Under the pieces are notes generated by a model. It made no database searches and had not been told where the DNA came from. It saw nothing but the letters and a program-made list of their open reading frames with translations. Both the position numbers and the translations under genes were made by a program. Below, one piece after another: positions 1-8,727 of a stretch of DNA of 64,000 nucleotides. Position 1 is the first letter of the stretch; the number at the start of each line of letters is the position of its first letter. The stretch covers positions 248,001-312,000 of the forward strand of contig JAXLVN010000003.1 in assembly GCA_046328995.1 (NCBI GenBank), written 5' to 3'. The stretch comes from JADJXV01 sp046328995. GTDB lineage: Bacteria; Bacteroidota; Ignavibacteria; Kapaibacteriales; UBA961.

Positions 1-149
1 AGGAAACCCCGGATTTCTTTGACGCGACCGACGCGCTTGCGGTGGCAATCTGCCACGCGCTTAAGTCGGATATTCCGCATGCAAAAGCCAAGTCGTGGAA
101 ACAATTTATCGAACAAAACCCGCAAAAAGTAGTTAAGAAAATCAAGTAA
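1..149 (+). CDS. ruvC: RuvC Holliday-junction resolvase, C-terminal part (5' end outside window)
   Basis: The frame is open from the left edge and stops at 147-149. The visible 48 residues contain the late RuvC motif DATDALAVAICHAL, whose two aspartates belong to the family's acidic metal-binding site, followed by a basic tail ending in VVKKIK. RuvC is the endonuclease that nicks Holliday junctions with RuvAB during recombinational repair in the cytoplasm. Only the 3' end is present, so start and regulation cannot be judged. No other ruv gene follows. Confidence 0.85.
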   Translation, partial: ETPDFFDATDALAVAICHALKSDIPHAKAKSWKQFIEQNPQKVVKKIK

Positions 150-198
150 TTACCTGCTTTCTGCGAAAGTCGATTGTTGTGGATATTGAATAAAGACC

Positions 199-261
199 GT
201 AGGGGCGAATAGCATTCGCCCAGGACATGCTTGGGTTCGGGCGAATGCAATTCGCCCCTAT
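199..261. repeat. REPIN-like palindromic element, copy 1
   Basis: A 63-bp inverted repeat. The left arm starts GTAG and carries a hairpin of the type GGGCGAAT..ATTCGCCC; the right arm is its inverse and ends in CCCCTA. Near-identical elements lie at 8493-8555 and 54874-54936. The two-hairpin, head-to-head layout with a 5' GTAG resembles paired REP sequences (REPINs). It lies between ruvC and the Nudix gene. Confidence 0.8.
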
Positions 262-296
262 GATGAAATAAAAACAATACTAATTATAAGCTAATC

Positions 297-950
297 ATGC
301 AGTTCCAACATTTCATCCATTTTCTCGAGTCGCGCCTGCGCATGCCATTACCCGGCACGACAGCTCAGGCGAAGATGATGCCCGAAGTCAAGGGCTTGAA
401 ATATCATCCCCTGAAAGAGCCGCCGCCGCATGCGAAGCCGAGCGCGGTGTTGTGTTTGGTTACACCGTCGGAGGAGCGCACGCCGCGCGTGATGCTCACG
501 CTCCGAAGCGACGCACTCACGACCCACAAAGGGCAGATAAGTTTCCCGGGCGGACGCTGCGAGGCAGGGGAAGCGCCGCACGAAACGGCGCTCCGCGAGA
601 CCTATGAAGAAGTGGGGATTGGCAGTGAGGACATCACGCTCCTCGGCGCGCTGACCCAATTATATGTACCACCGTCTAACTCCTTGATTTATCCCGTTAT
701 CGGCTATTCTGCCAATCCCATCAACAATCTCACGCTCCAGCCGGACGAAGTGCAGGAAGTCTTCTATTCCGAGCTCACCTATCTCCTCGACCCGCGCAAT
801 GTAGCCATCGGCGAGTGGGACCGCGGCGGCACGACGGTGCTCGCGCCCTACTGGGACATCCACCCAAAAGCCAAATTATGGGGCGCAACGGCAATGATCC
901 TCAGCGAAGTATGTGCATTGTATGAGGAGTATGAGATGGGGAGGGAGTGA
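297..950 (+). CDS. Nudix hydrolase, CoA pyrophosphatase (NudL/YeaB type)
   Basis: A 217-residue cytoplasmic hydrolase predicted to cleave CoA or acyl-CoA into phosphopantetheine and 3',5'-ADP. The Nudix box (GX5EX7REUXEEXGU) runs from G86 to I108 with R100-E101 and E104-E105 in place. It is preceded by the CoA-specific segment LRSDALTTHKGQISFPGG at residues 69-86, which sets this subfamily apart from general Nudix enzymes. Length matches the family. The ATG at 297 follows an AT-rich leader without a clear Shine-Dalgarno sequence, as is common in this lineage. The gene stands alone between two repeat-bearing intergenic regions. Confidence 0.88.
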   Translation: MQFQHFIHFLESRLRMPLPGTTAQAKMMPEVKGLKYHPLKEPPPHAKPSAVLCLVTPSEERTPRVMLTLRSDALTTHKGQISFPGGRCEAGEAPHETALRETYEEVGIGSEDITLLGALTQLYVPPSNSLIYPVIGYSANPINNLTLQPDEVQEVFYSELTYLLDPRNVAIGEWDRGGTTVLAPYWDIHPKAKLWGATAMILSEVCALYEEYEMGRE

Positions 951-979
951 AGGTGACGAGTAGTATCATGTTGACTAGA

Positions 980-997
980 CTACAGCTTCAGCTGTAG
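980..997. repeat. 18-bp palindrome
   Basis: CTACAGCT-TC-AGCTGTAG, a perfect hairpin 30 bp after the Nudix stop codon. It could be a terminator stem, but no T-run follows on either strand, so it is grouped with the other short palindromes of this intergenic region. Confidence 0.55.
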
Positions 998-1051
998 GGG
1001 GGAAAGATGGGAGGATGTAAAATCTGCCTAGGCATGATTTCCAAGCCCACC

Positions 1052-1119
1052 CGACCTCATCGAGGTCGAATGTTTGTAGCAAGAAGTGCACCTAAGACCG
1101 CACGACCTCATCGAGGTCG
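1052..1119. repeat. Pair of CGACCTC..GAGGTCG palindromes
   Basis: Two copies of the 17-bp palindrome CGACCTCATCGAGGTCG at 1052-1068 and 1103-1119, 51 bp apart, each followed by AATGTTT. A related pair at 3140-3207 has the flank on the opposite side, so the two pairs sit as inverted repeats around the AT-rich genes at 1250-3030. Confidence 0.8.
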
Positions 1120-1249
1120 AATGTTTTGGTGATGCTTTTCCACAGTGCAGACACACAGTATATTTATATATGCACTAGAAAGCGAACGATTGAGAATTGA
1201 CCGGATGAGAATTTAAAACCAATACCAAAAATCTATACCTAACATAACC

Positions 1250-1735
1250 ATGAATGTCCAAAAATTAACGTTGAATTTGTTTGATATATTTCGTTTAGGA
1301 TACCTCAGAGGAATAGAACCTAATACAAATATTTCTGAATTACTTCCAATTTTAGGTGAGCCTGTTGAAATTCAGGAACTACGACCTCTCATTGATATAA
1401 ATGACGGTTCAAAGATCATTTGTGAAAGTTATTACTATCCGAATATTCAATTTTCAGTATATAACGGGATAATTGAACATATCTATATTATTCTAATTGG
1501 AAATAGTCGTACGAAAGGTCTAAAGCTTATAGGTTATAACAAGTTTCGTAAAATTACCAGAAAAAAATTACGAAATTATATACTTAAAAATGGGGGTACA
1601 ATAACCCAAGATAGATCTTATTTTGAACCCGCTTGGTTTATTTCATATAAAATTAAAGAGGAGGGTGTTTGGACATATCTACGTAGAGGTCAAAAAGACT
1701 ATATCCAATCTTTTAATTATCAATGTTTAGATTAG
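1250..1735 (+). CDS. Hypothetical protein, possibly immunity-like
   Basis: 161 residues, not recognised as a defined family. No signal peptide or membrane segment is visible. Residues 28-90 contain a pattern of the type LGEP..., then a Y-rich strand and a hydrophobic strand (IQFSVYNGIIEHIYIILIG). This resembles the LGEP-containing small immunity-like proteins found near polymorphic toxins, but the likeness rests on pattern memory only. The gene is clearly richer in A+T than the Nudix gene before it and the T9SS gene after it. Together with the two AT-rich genes that follow, and the palindromes around them, this suggests acquired DNA. Confidence 0.6.
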   Translation: MNVQKLTLNLFDIFRLGYLRGIEPNTNISELLPILGEPVEIQELRPLIDINDGSKIICESYYYPNIQFSVYNGIIEHIYIILIGNSRTKGLKLIGYNKFRKITRKKLRNYILKNGGTITQDRSYFEPAWFISYKIKEEGVWTYLRRGQKDYIQSFNYQCLD

Positions 1736-2016
1736 ATTTTCAGTCAGATCAGTTATTCCAATAGGACTTAAACACTTCCCGCTGAAACGCCTGTATGATG
1801 GCATTAGCTGACATTTTGAGTCAGCACAATTATCGCATAGTGCCGAGATGTTGTAAATTGTAGTTGGAAAAGGAAGTAACGACGTATCCGAAGTACGGAT
1901 GAGGAGTACGTTTCATCGGTAGGTGTTAACAGTCAGTTATAATAAATGCCCGGACGGGAAGTTACAGAGAAAGTATCCACAGAGTACTTACAATCAGAAA
2001 AATCGCAGGTAAACAA

Positions 2017-2511
2017 ATGAACTATAGTATTCCAAAGCTGACCAAAAAACATTTCATATTAATCTATGGACTGATTTGGGTCTTATTGATTCTCATAAAT
2101 TGGTACACAAGTCAATTTTATGTTGAAAATTATAGGGGCGGTAATCTTCGTGAGTTGGTAATTTTAATACTATCTCCTTGGTTTATAATAGTTAGCATCT
2201 CTGTTTTTATTGAGAGAAGGCATGTTCTAATTGCACTTTGTCTGTCAACTGTAATTTATATTATTGCTTTCATTATTTCAGTATATTTAAGCATCATTTT
2301 AAGATATTTTTTGGGAGATGCTTTGCTTACTCATTTAGACTTCATAGTGTATAATAGAAAATCTTTTTCTATGACGGTTAGTTTGTTGAATGCTACTAGT
2401 ATATCAATTACACATTACCTTCTGTACAAAATAGAAAGTACAATAATAAAGTATAGAGCTAAGAAGAAAGGAATGATTAGTACCTTATCTGATACTCAAG
2501 TAAAGGAATAA
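2017..2511 (+). CDS. Hypothetical multipass membrane protein
   Basis: 164 residues with about four predicted membrane segments (roughly residues 12-29, 46-64, 70-98 and 118-137) and a basic C-terminal tail, so it probably sits in the inner membrane. No family was recognised. It is AT-rich like its two neighbours. The 281-bp gap before it (1736-2016) holds only a small hairpin (ATCCG..CGGAT near 1885) and no gene. The orientation shared with 1250 and 2665 allows cotranscription, but the long gaps argue against a tight operon. Confidence 0.6.
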   Translation: MNYSIPKLTKKHFILIYGLIWVLLILINWYTSQFYVENYRGGNLRELVILILSPWFIIVSISVFIERRHVLIALCLSTVIYIIAFIISVYLSIILRYFLGDALLTHLDFIVYNRKSFSMTVSLLNATSISITHYLLYKIESTIIKYRAKKKGMISTLSDTQVKE

Positions 2512-2664
2512 AATACATAATTGAGATTCTCCCCAAAAACTGAACATAACAAATGAGGCGTTTTTTCCGTTCGGGTAGTTCTGTAGGGTAGTGCTTTAAA
2601 TCGTTATATTCCCGTCCGTTCAGTTCCCAGAACTGACCGTAAACAATTTTAAAATTAGGATGTT

Positions 2665-3030
2665 ATGCTCAAAACTTTAGTACTAGTAATGGCATGTATG
2701 TTAACAATAAGTGAGAATGAGAATAATAACGATTCGTTGTTAGGGTCATGGTCATTAGATAAAAATACACCTGCTTTGGAAAAATGGAATCCTTATAAAT
2801 TGCAAAACTACTATCCTAAATTGATTTTCAGCAAAGATAGTAATCTTTTTGTTGAGGGGTATAGTAGAGTTTACTTTACTCAGTACCTAGTCTCTAAAAA
2901 TGCGCTATTAGTCGCTACAATTGATACAGCTAAACAATATGCTATAATCCATAAACTAAAGAACGACAGCATGTTAATAAGTAATTTTTTAAAGTGTAAA
3001 GATACAGTTCTTTATATCAAGAACAAGTGA
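2665..3030 (+). CDS. Small secreted or lipid-anchored hypothetical protein
   Basis: 121 residues beginning with a short hydrophobic segment (LKTLVLVMACMLT). Cys11, after V-M-A, could be a lipobox cysteine, but the hydrophobic core is short. The mature part opens with LLGSWSLD, a pattern seen in lipocalin-like or META-like small periplasmic proteins, then alternates polar and hydrophobic strands. Third of three AT-rich orphan genes. No function is proposed. Confidence 0.5.
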   Translation: MLKTLVLVMACMLTISENENNNDSLLGSWSLDKNTPALEKWNPYKLQNYYPKLIFSKDSNLFVEGYSRVYFTQYLVSKNALLVATIDTAKQYAIIHKLKNDSMLISNFLKCKDTVLYIKNK

Positions 3031-3139
3031 GTTATCTTGAATTTCGTCCGGTCAGTTCTCAGTACAGACCATCAACACGTACCACTGAAACGTACTGCGT
3101 ATCCGCATTGAGTGTAAGCACCGCCGCCAAACAAACGTT

Positions 3140-3207
3140 CGACCTCTCTGAGGTCGTGAATATTCAGGGCTGCACCTTGCTATAAACATTCGACCTCTCT
3201 GAGGTCG
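3140..3207. repeat. Second pair of CGACCTC..GAGGTCG palindromes
   Basis: Two copies of CGACCTCTCTGAGGTCG at 3140-3156 and 3191-3207, again 51 bp apart, each preceded by AACRTT. Compared with the pair at 1052-1119 the asymmetric flank is inverted. Confidence 0.8.
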
Positions 3208-3230
3208 TAGGATAATCGTTCGATAAGCAT

Positions 3231-3255
3231 GGTCTGGAATAAATTCCAGACCTAC
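3231..3255. repeat. Palindrome GGTCTGGAAT..ATTCCAGACC with CTAC flank
   Basis: A 22-bp palindrome (3231-3252) with GTAG immediately 5' on the minus strand. This is the same architecture, GTAG plus hairpin, as the other repeat families in the window but with a different stem sequence. A smaller palindrome (GAGCCGCCGGCTC) follows near 3266. Confidence 0.7.
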
Positions 3256-3360
3256 AATTTGGTCGAGCCGCCGGCTCTTTTTGGTATATGATTGAATTAT
3301 CTGTCAATGTACCATGTTGAAAAATCAGAAAATACAAAAAAGTTCCGCTAGGAGCGCTAG

Positions 3361-3608
3361 AAATTGTAGCAACGGATTTGAATCCGTTGAAAAGGAACGG
3401 CAGAAATTATAGCAACGGATTTGAATCCGTTGAAAAGGAAACGTTAGAAATTGTAGCAACGGATTTTAATCCGTTGAAAAGGAAACGCTAGAAATTGTAG
3501 CAACGAATTTGAATCCGTTGAAAAGGAACGTCAGAAATTGTAGCAACGGATTTGAATCCGTTGAAAAGGAACGTCAGAAATTGTGGCAACGGATTTGAAT
3601 CCGTTGGA
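3361..3608. repeat. Six-unit tandem array of GTAG-headed palindromes
   Basis: Six direct units of 43-44 bp start at 3361, 3404, 3448, 3492, 3535 and 3578. Each unit has the form AAATTGTAG followed by a perfect or near-perfect hairpin CAACGGATTTGAATCCGTTG and a short AAAAGGAACG-like linker. Units differ at a few positions (ATAG in unit 2, GTGG in unit 6, one stem change in unit 4), so the array is not newly made. The 43-44 bp period and lack of unique spacers argue against CRISPR. Confidence 0.9.
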
Positions 3609-3622
3609 AAAAAGAGATGATA

Positions 3623-3666
3623 CAACAAAGGGCAATGTCACCAATGACATTGCCCTTTATTTGTTG
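3623..3666. terminator. Long stem-loop downstream of the T9SS gene
   Basis: CAACAAAGGGCAATGTCA pairs with TGACATTGCCCTTT(AT)TTGTTG around a four-base loop. It lies just past the 3' end of the minus-strand gene at 3686 and separates it from the repeat array. There is no strong T-run on the minus strand, so termination is likely but not certain. Confidence 0.6.
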
Positions 3667-3685
3667 AGAAAGCCGAGCTAGTGTA

Positions 3686-4738
3686 TTATTCCACCACCAG
3701 CTTACCGGTGCTGAGCGTCTCGCCTTTTGCATCGCGGATGATGGTCATGTAGATACCTTTGGTCATCGTTTCGGTCGAAAACTCCATCACAGGACCGGCA
3801 ATAGGTGCTTCGATAACCGTCTGCCCGAGGAGATTCACAAGGAGGAAGGTGGCTGCCGCCGGATGGGAATTTTCAATACGAAACGACGCAGATGCAGGGT
3901 TCGGATACACCGTTGTCGCCGCAATACCTGTCACCGGCTCATCGACTCCGGAGGCAGCTACAGCCAAATAGGCAGCCGATACAAGAATACCGGCATCATT
4001 GACTTGCAGAGAAGCGATCGGCAAACTATTCTTGATCCACCATTCGTAGGTCGTCGAGACATTGGTCGTCGGCGGTAAACCGGCATACGACCAGACGCCT
4101 CCCATGTAGATGTAGATGCTATCTATTTTTGTTTCCATGTGTTTAACACGGAGCGCATTGTATGTGCCCGCCGGAGTCGTTACCATTCCCCAGCCATCGA
4201 TCTGCGTAGTATAGGAAATTGTCGAGATCAGGCGACCGGAGTCAGGTGGAGGAGCCGCCACGGCAAACTCTACGACACTGCGGGTAGTACCGGAAAAAGT
4301 GGTGTTGTAAGTAGCAGGGAAATTCAGCTTTTTGTAGCCCGGAGTATAGGGAACAATAGAGATGCTCGGAGGGGAAATGACACCGCATAACCCCATTATT
4401 TCAAGAGATGTATTGCTTACTGACACATACTGGTAGCCGTTAAATCCCGGTACGCGGAGAGCGTATGTGGCTCCGGGGAAAGCACTGCTGCACCCGAGGC
4501 CTGCGGGGCTGACAACAAATATCGTATCGTTGGCATCCTTGCCGATGGCCGACAAGTTCCATACCTGACCCGCACCTGCATACCCGGGAGAAATTCCCGA
4601 CAGGTTGGTCGTGTCACGCACCTGCACCACCGTCACTCCTGCTAAATTGCTGAGATCGTCGCGGGTTATAGTAATTTGTGCAGAAGCCGACATCACGGCA
4701 CAGAGCATGATACTGCTCAGTAGTAATGTATAGTTCAT
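3686..4738 (-). CDS. T9SS-sorted secreted protein of unknown function
   Basis: 350 residues. Signal peptide about 1-20 (ending SASA), then an all-beta body of roughly 240 residues with no recognised domain. The C-terminal domain of about 75 residues is of T9SS type A: YPNPASASFRIEN, LVNLLGQTV, GIYMTIIRD and a final LVVE strand. It is predicted to be exported by Sec, moved across the outer membrane by T9SS, and anchored or released. A Bacteroidetes-type promoter (4862-4893) precedes it with a leader of about 115 nt. The start ATG directly precedes the signal sequence. Confidence 0.8.
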   Translation of the reverse strand: MNYTLLLSSIMLCAVMSASAQITITRDDLSNLAGVTVVQVRDTTNLSGISPGYAGAGQVWNLSAIGKDANDTIFVVSPAGLGCSSAFPGATYALRVPGFNGYQYVSVSNTSLEIMGLCGVISPPSISIVPYTPGYKKLNFPATYNTTFSGTTRSVVEFAVAAPPPDSGRLISTISYTTQIDGWGMVTTPAGTYNALRVKHMETKIDSIYIYMGGVWSYAGLPPTTNVSTTYEWWIKNSLPIASLQVNDAGILVSAAYLAVAASGVDEPVTGIAATTVYPNPASASFRIENSHPAAATFLLVNLLGQTVIEAPIAGPVMEFSTETMTKGIYMTIIRDAKGETLSTGKLVVE

Positions 4739-5072
4739 TGCTGTACTCCTGTAAATGTCCTACTCGTATGGCTTTTCGGGTAACGCCTCGTTTGTTCTGT
4801 GGTCTCTGAACTCCACGTTTTTTTTTCATGCTTCCATCCTGATATCCAAGACTCAAGCACACAAAATTACGTATGAATTGCTCAATGTACAATGATATTT
4901 ATCATACATTCTGAGGTTGTACAATACTGTTCAGTATCGTTATAATTACCTCCCTCACCATGCATCAAGCGCCGTGATTGCGATTTTCGACCGCATCCCG
5001 CAGATTCGCGATGCGTTCTTCTACCGGCATGCATCAGTGACAGCGGAGATGCACCCGTCATCTTCGCCCAAG
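4739..5072. other. Intergenic region
   Basis: Holds the promoter at 4862-4893 for the gene on its left. The part 4894-5072 contains only unconvincing short reading frames, including a 21-codon minus-strand frame near 4966-5031 that looks helical but has no supporting context. Confidence 0.6.
4862..4893 (-). promoter_or_regulatory. Bacteroidetes-type promoter for the 3686 gene
   Basis: Read on the minus strand: ATTG (-33), 20 bp, TAATTTTG (-7). It matches the TTTG/TAnnTTTG consensus of the Bacteroidetes primary sigma factor and points at the T9SS gene. Confidence 0.65.
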
Positions 5073-5666
5073 TCATGCACTCCCCGGAAGCTGCTGCCGC
5101 TGCTCGACTATGGCGTTGATTTTCGGCTGCAGTATCCAGAGGCCTACCAAGAGCAGCCATACTAACAACAACTCCAGTATATACTCGGTGAGTTTCGGTT
5201 TTTTTTGCAATTCCACTGCTTTAAAAGTACGGGCGACAAAGTAAATACAATAGAAATTACACGCCATTGACAATAGGTGCAGAGGAAAAATGAGGATAAA
5301 GACAGTGGGACCCGGAAAGCCATTGGAGAGAATATTGAGAACAAATCCATAGGCGTAAATCATGTAGCAGATAGGAAATAAAAGAGATATGGCGAAAATA
5401 CCGGTTGGGAGCCGGAGTGCTTCCGGAAGCTGCCGTTGCAATCCTACACCCACCGACCACATCCATAGTGCAGTGCCTCCGGTCGCATACAGGCCTGCAA
5501 TAATCATAGCATAGACAGGTTCCTTCATTGCCTCCTGAAGGGGAAGTGCATGTGACATAATTTTCGCTAACAGCGTACCAATAGTATAAAATTGAAGCAC
5601 CATTGCCGGAGCGAACATCACAAGAAATAATTGCCAGTTTTTCGCACGAAGGATATAATGTATCAT
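5073..5666 (-). CDS. Hypothetical polytopic membrane protein
   Basis: 197 residues with about five predicted membrane segments (about 13-35, 50-70, 90-110, 120-142 and 162-181) and a short polar C-terminus. No motif of a known transporter or enzyme was recognised. It follows the heparinase-like gene on the same strand by 82 bp and could be cotranscribed. No signal peptide. Confidence 0.65.
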   Translation of the reverse strand: MIHYILRAKNWQLFLVMFAPAMVLQFYTIGTLLAKIMSHALPLQEAMKEPVYAMIIAGLYATGGTALWMWSVGVGLQRQLPEALRLPTGIFAISLLFPICYMIYAYGFVLNILSNGFPGPTVFILIFPLHLLSMACNFYCIYFVARTFKAVELQKKPKLTEYILELLLVWLLLVGLWILQPKINAIVEQRQQLPGSA

Positions 5667-5748
5667 AGAAGTACCATAATGTTATGAATAATGGAATTGT
5701 TCTGCATTGTCACAGTGATATACTTGCCGTATCAGACTCGGCATCATA

Positions 5749-8451
5749 TCAGCGGAGGACTACTACGCCACGCTGACTCACCACCATACCCGACTCAAGT
5801 AATTGCACCTGATACATACCGGTTGGAATATTCTCCGTTTGCATGTGTGCCGAATCACTCGGCTTTTCAACCTGCATCACGGCAAGTACCTGTCCAAGCG
5901 CATTGACGAGGCGAAGTTCACCACTGCCGCGCAGTCCTGAATATTCTACCTGCAATGTTCCCTGTGTGAGAGGATGAGGATACATGCTTCGGATAGAAGG
6001 AATTGTTGATTCCTTCACTTCAACAACGGACGTAGGATCTTTTGTGAGTTGTATGGTGAATGTACTTGCAGAGTCTAGGGTAATACTCACTTGCGCCGAG
6101 TCTTTTTCATAGCGCCATTCCACTACACCGCTGCCGGACACCATGCGCACCGGAAAGGGAACAAATAGATGAATCTTTCCCGGCTTGCTGCCATAACCCA
6201 TGAGTGTGGTATCAGTTAAACGAGTGTATCCTACATTCATCCTCGGCTGCACGTTGATATGAATTGTGCGGGATAGCGATGTCATCCATGTGCCTTCGCG
6301 CAGGAAGGCCGACCGCGGAAGATATGGCGAGGCATTATCAATAGACCAATAACCGAAGCGTGCATCCGAAGCAACGGAGTCAGCAAAATTGATTGGTTTG
6401 TCGAAGGCAGTTTGAATGGGTATCGTGTCGGCTTGGGTGAAGGCATAATCCGTAGCACCACCCACAACGTCATGAAAAATAAGAGAAGTATATAGTTGTG
6501 TAGAAATGGATTGCCATGAACGGGTGTTTGCCGATGCTTCAAACGGTGCAAGCATCGTGAGTGCAGTTGCTTTCTCGATAGGCAGTGTCGTAGCTAGAAA
6601 CCGCGTGTGGTCGCTGGAAGAATTATACCCCAGTTCATGAACCGAACTATCAGCCGTATACTTCATTGACGATGTAAGAGGTGAAGTGATACTCGCCGAG
6701 AATTTCGCATGCACTCCCCGCCAGAGGGCTGTTCCAGAAGTGAGAGTGAAATTCGTATCTCCCGGCAAGCCGGATGCAATCGAATTACCGTGGAGTTGCC
6801 AAGTATATCTATGCTTAGAGTCAGAATTGACACCATCAGCATTCAAAAAATACGTTCCCCGCACCATGAGGAAGGAACGGGTAATGGAGGTATTCAGATA
6901 ATTCGTGCGCACCTCGCCGTACTGGAGTCCGGGCAGCTCGGCCACATTCTCGATAAACCCATCCGCATCATTCGGTTGTGACGGTGCGCCGATAGCAGGA
7001 CCATTCCCATCGACCAAGATCATATTGTGATTACTTGCATTGCCCACCTCACCACGCCGCGCATAACTCAAATACCCGGCATCCCGCGCAAGTGCTTCAC
7101 CACCCTGATACATCGTAAAACTCGCAACATCGGCTTGATTGTGCCCCGCGCCACTTGTGCGGGCGCGACCATGTGCGCCGCTGACATGGAGATAGAGTGC
7201 ATTGGCAGAATCCCACGAAGAACGGAAAGTGAGATCGCCGCTTTCGGGGAAGGCATGAACAAAAATACGTTCATCAATAATTGCTCGTAATGCAGAAAAG
7301 GATGCGATATAATTTGCTCGCATATCTACGGTCGAGTTAAGTTGATTATTCAAGGTATTCGATCCCGAGGAATTCGGGCGAAGCGAGGGCGTATACACAC
7401 TTCGCAGTAGATCAATTTCCGGAAATGCTGTGTTGACATACGTATCTCCGATAGGCGGGAGTGTGCCATCAGGTAAGGCGATGTAATATATCCATTTCCA
7501 CAGTTTTGGATAGTTGGCATCCATTCGTGGGTTCTTAATTCTTCGTTTCTCGCCGGCAAATTCTACCTCAAAGGTCGTATCTTTTGTAAATTGAATCATG
7601 CCGCGCATGAACGGAATCACATTGAGCATTGCATAGCGGAGGTAGTACGGACCTTCGGCATATCCTGCAATTTCAACACTATCCGACTGCCTTGCCGCAT
7701 CCCGCCAGAGGATATTATCGATATTCCAAAGGGCGGCGTTGATCCAGCGTGTGGGCTGTTCATTGAGGTCGGTGCTTGTGGCATCATTTAACACCACGGC
7801 TGCCACGCCAAGCGCGCCGCAGGTCATGAGCGCATGATTGTTTTTGACCGTCGAAAGGAACGTAATGCCAAGGAATGAACGATTCGCCTCGCGGTATAAA
7901 TTCCCTGCATAGCGCTGCAACAGCACTTTTGCCGGAGCGAGTGCGGAGTCCGACACGCCGGCGCCTTTGAGCAAGTCGTAGGCAGAAAGATAATCAATCA
8001 TATCTTTCGAACGCCACTGCCAGTCATCGTAATTACCCGGATTGGCGATCGATAGCGCGGGGATGGTGGTGTTGATAGTGCTGAGTAATTCAATGACTTT
8101 TGATTGCAGGGAATTCGCCGTTGCTTTCTCCAACGTCGTCACCGAGTCGGCAAGCGGTTGCATACCAATGAAATAAATAAATGCTGCATTCTTGGCAAGG
8201 CGGGCACGTTCGCGGCGATTATTGCTCTCGTTGTTGTCGACAGGAGGAGCAGCAAGCGCGCTTGCATACACATTCGGGAAGATGGTTCTGAGAAATCCTA
8301 GCCGGAGGTTCTTGCGAATGGCGCCCGTATCCTGTATCCCGCAGAGAATACGCGGATGTGTGGCCGTTGCGTAATTGGGCGTCCATGCGCCGGACTGACC
8401 AAGCGCCGAGATAGTCGCAAGCAGTAGGAAAGGGAGGAGCAATCGGAGCAT
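5749..8451 (-). CDS. Heparinase II/III-like polysaccharide lyase with T9SS tail
   Basis: 900 residues. Signal peptide about 1-19, an alpha-helical toroid-like N-terminal half, and a beta-rich heparinase II/III domain. That domain contains RSSWDSANALYLHVSGAHG, a GAGHNQADVASF segment and SNHNMILVDGNGP, the region in which this superfamily places substrate and metal-binding histidines. The last 75 or so residues (from SMYPHPLTQG to VVVLR) form a T9SS type A tail. It is predicted to be exported and to cleave uronic-acid polysaccharides by beta-elimination, either for nutrition or matrix turnover; substrate cannot be read from the sequence. No sugar-uptake genes lie nearby, so it is not part of a polysaccharide utilisation locus. 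Confidence 0.8.
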   Translation of the reverse strand: MLRLLLPFLLLATISALGQSGAWTPNYATATHPRILCGIQDTGAIRKNLRLGFLRTIFPNVYASALAAPPVDNNESNNRRERARLAKNAAFIYFIGMQPLADSVTTLEKATANSLQSKVIELLSTINTTIPALSIANPGNYDDWQWRSKDMIDYLSAYDLLKGAGVSDSALAPAKVLLQRYAGNLYREANRSFLGITFLSTVKNNHALMTCGALGVAAVVLNDATSTDLNEQPTRWINAALWNIDNILWRDAARQSDSVEIAGYAEGPYYLRYAMLNVIPFMRGMIQFTKDTTFEVEFAGEKRRIKNPRMDANYPKLWKWIYYIALPDGTLPPIGDTYVNTAFPEIDLLRSVYTPSLRPNSSGSNTLNNQLNSTVDMRANYIASFSALRAIIDERIFVHAFPESGDLTFRSSWDSANALYLHVSGAHGRARTSGAGHNQADVASFTMYQGGEALARDAGYLSYARRGEVGNASNHNMILVDGNGPAIGAPSQPNDADGFIENVAELPGLQYGEVRTNYLNTSITRSFLMVRGTYFLNADGVNSDSKHRYTWQLHGNSIASGLPGDTNFTLTSGTALWRGVHAKFSASITSPLTSSMKYTADSSVHELGYNSSSDHTRFLATTLPIEKATALTMLAPFEASANTRSWQSISTQLYTSLIFHDVVGGATDYAFTQADTIPIQTAFDKPINFADSVASDARFGYWSIDNASPYLPRSAFLREGTWMTSLSRTIHINVQPRMNVGYTRLTDTTLMGYGSKPGKIHLFVPFPVRMVSGSGVVEWRYEKDSAQVSITLDSASTFTIQLTKDPTSVVEVKESTIPSIRSMYPHPLTQGTLQVEYSGLRGSGELRLVNALGQVLAVMQVEKPSDSAHMQTENIPTGMYQVQLLESGMVVSQRGVVVLR

Positions 8452-8492
8452 AGAGATAGATGATTAGTTTGAAAAGTAGTTGATATTCCATC

Positions 8493-8555
8493 GTAGGGGC
8501 GAATTGCATTCGCCCCAGTCCTGCAAGGGTTTGGGCGAATGCAATTCGCCCCTAC
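8493..8555. repeat. REPIN-like palindromic element, copy 2
   Basis: Perfect outer ends GTAGGGGCGAA and TTCGCCCCTAC with an internal hairpin in each arm and a spacer of about 20 bp. Same family as 199-261 and 54874-54936. It sits in the divergent gap between the lyase and the flavin reductase genes. Confidence 0.85.
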
Positions 8556-8727
8556 GAGCAGGTGCTTTGATTCATTAAAATTTCTCAGAGAACCAAATAA
8601 TTTTCTGCAACTTAGCAAACCTCACTTCGCCGCGCAAACATAATTTCGCTCCTTCGCCGGTTTGTGCCCGGCATGAGCGTTCGGTTTTGTAATTTTGCCG
8701 AAAAATTATTCATACCTTGAGCACATA

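Noticed and set aside
3361..3608. Possible CRISPR array
   Set aside because: Units are 43-44 bp direct repeats containing their own hairpin, with no unique spacers and no cas genes.
4966..5031. 21-codon minus-strand frame MPVEERIANLRDAVENRNHGA-like
   Set aside because: Looks helical but is very short, lacks a ribosome-binding site and has no conserved neighbour; described only as intergenic.
7027..7290. Several plus-strand frames within the lyase gene
   Set aside because: Shadows of the 900-residue minus-strand gene, which has a full domain match and signal peptide.
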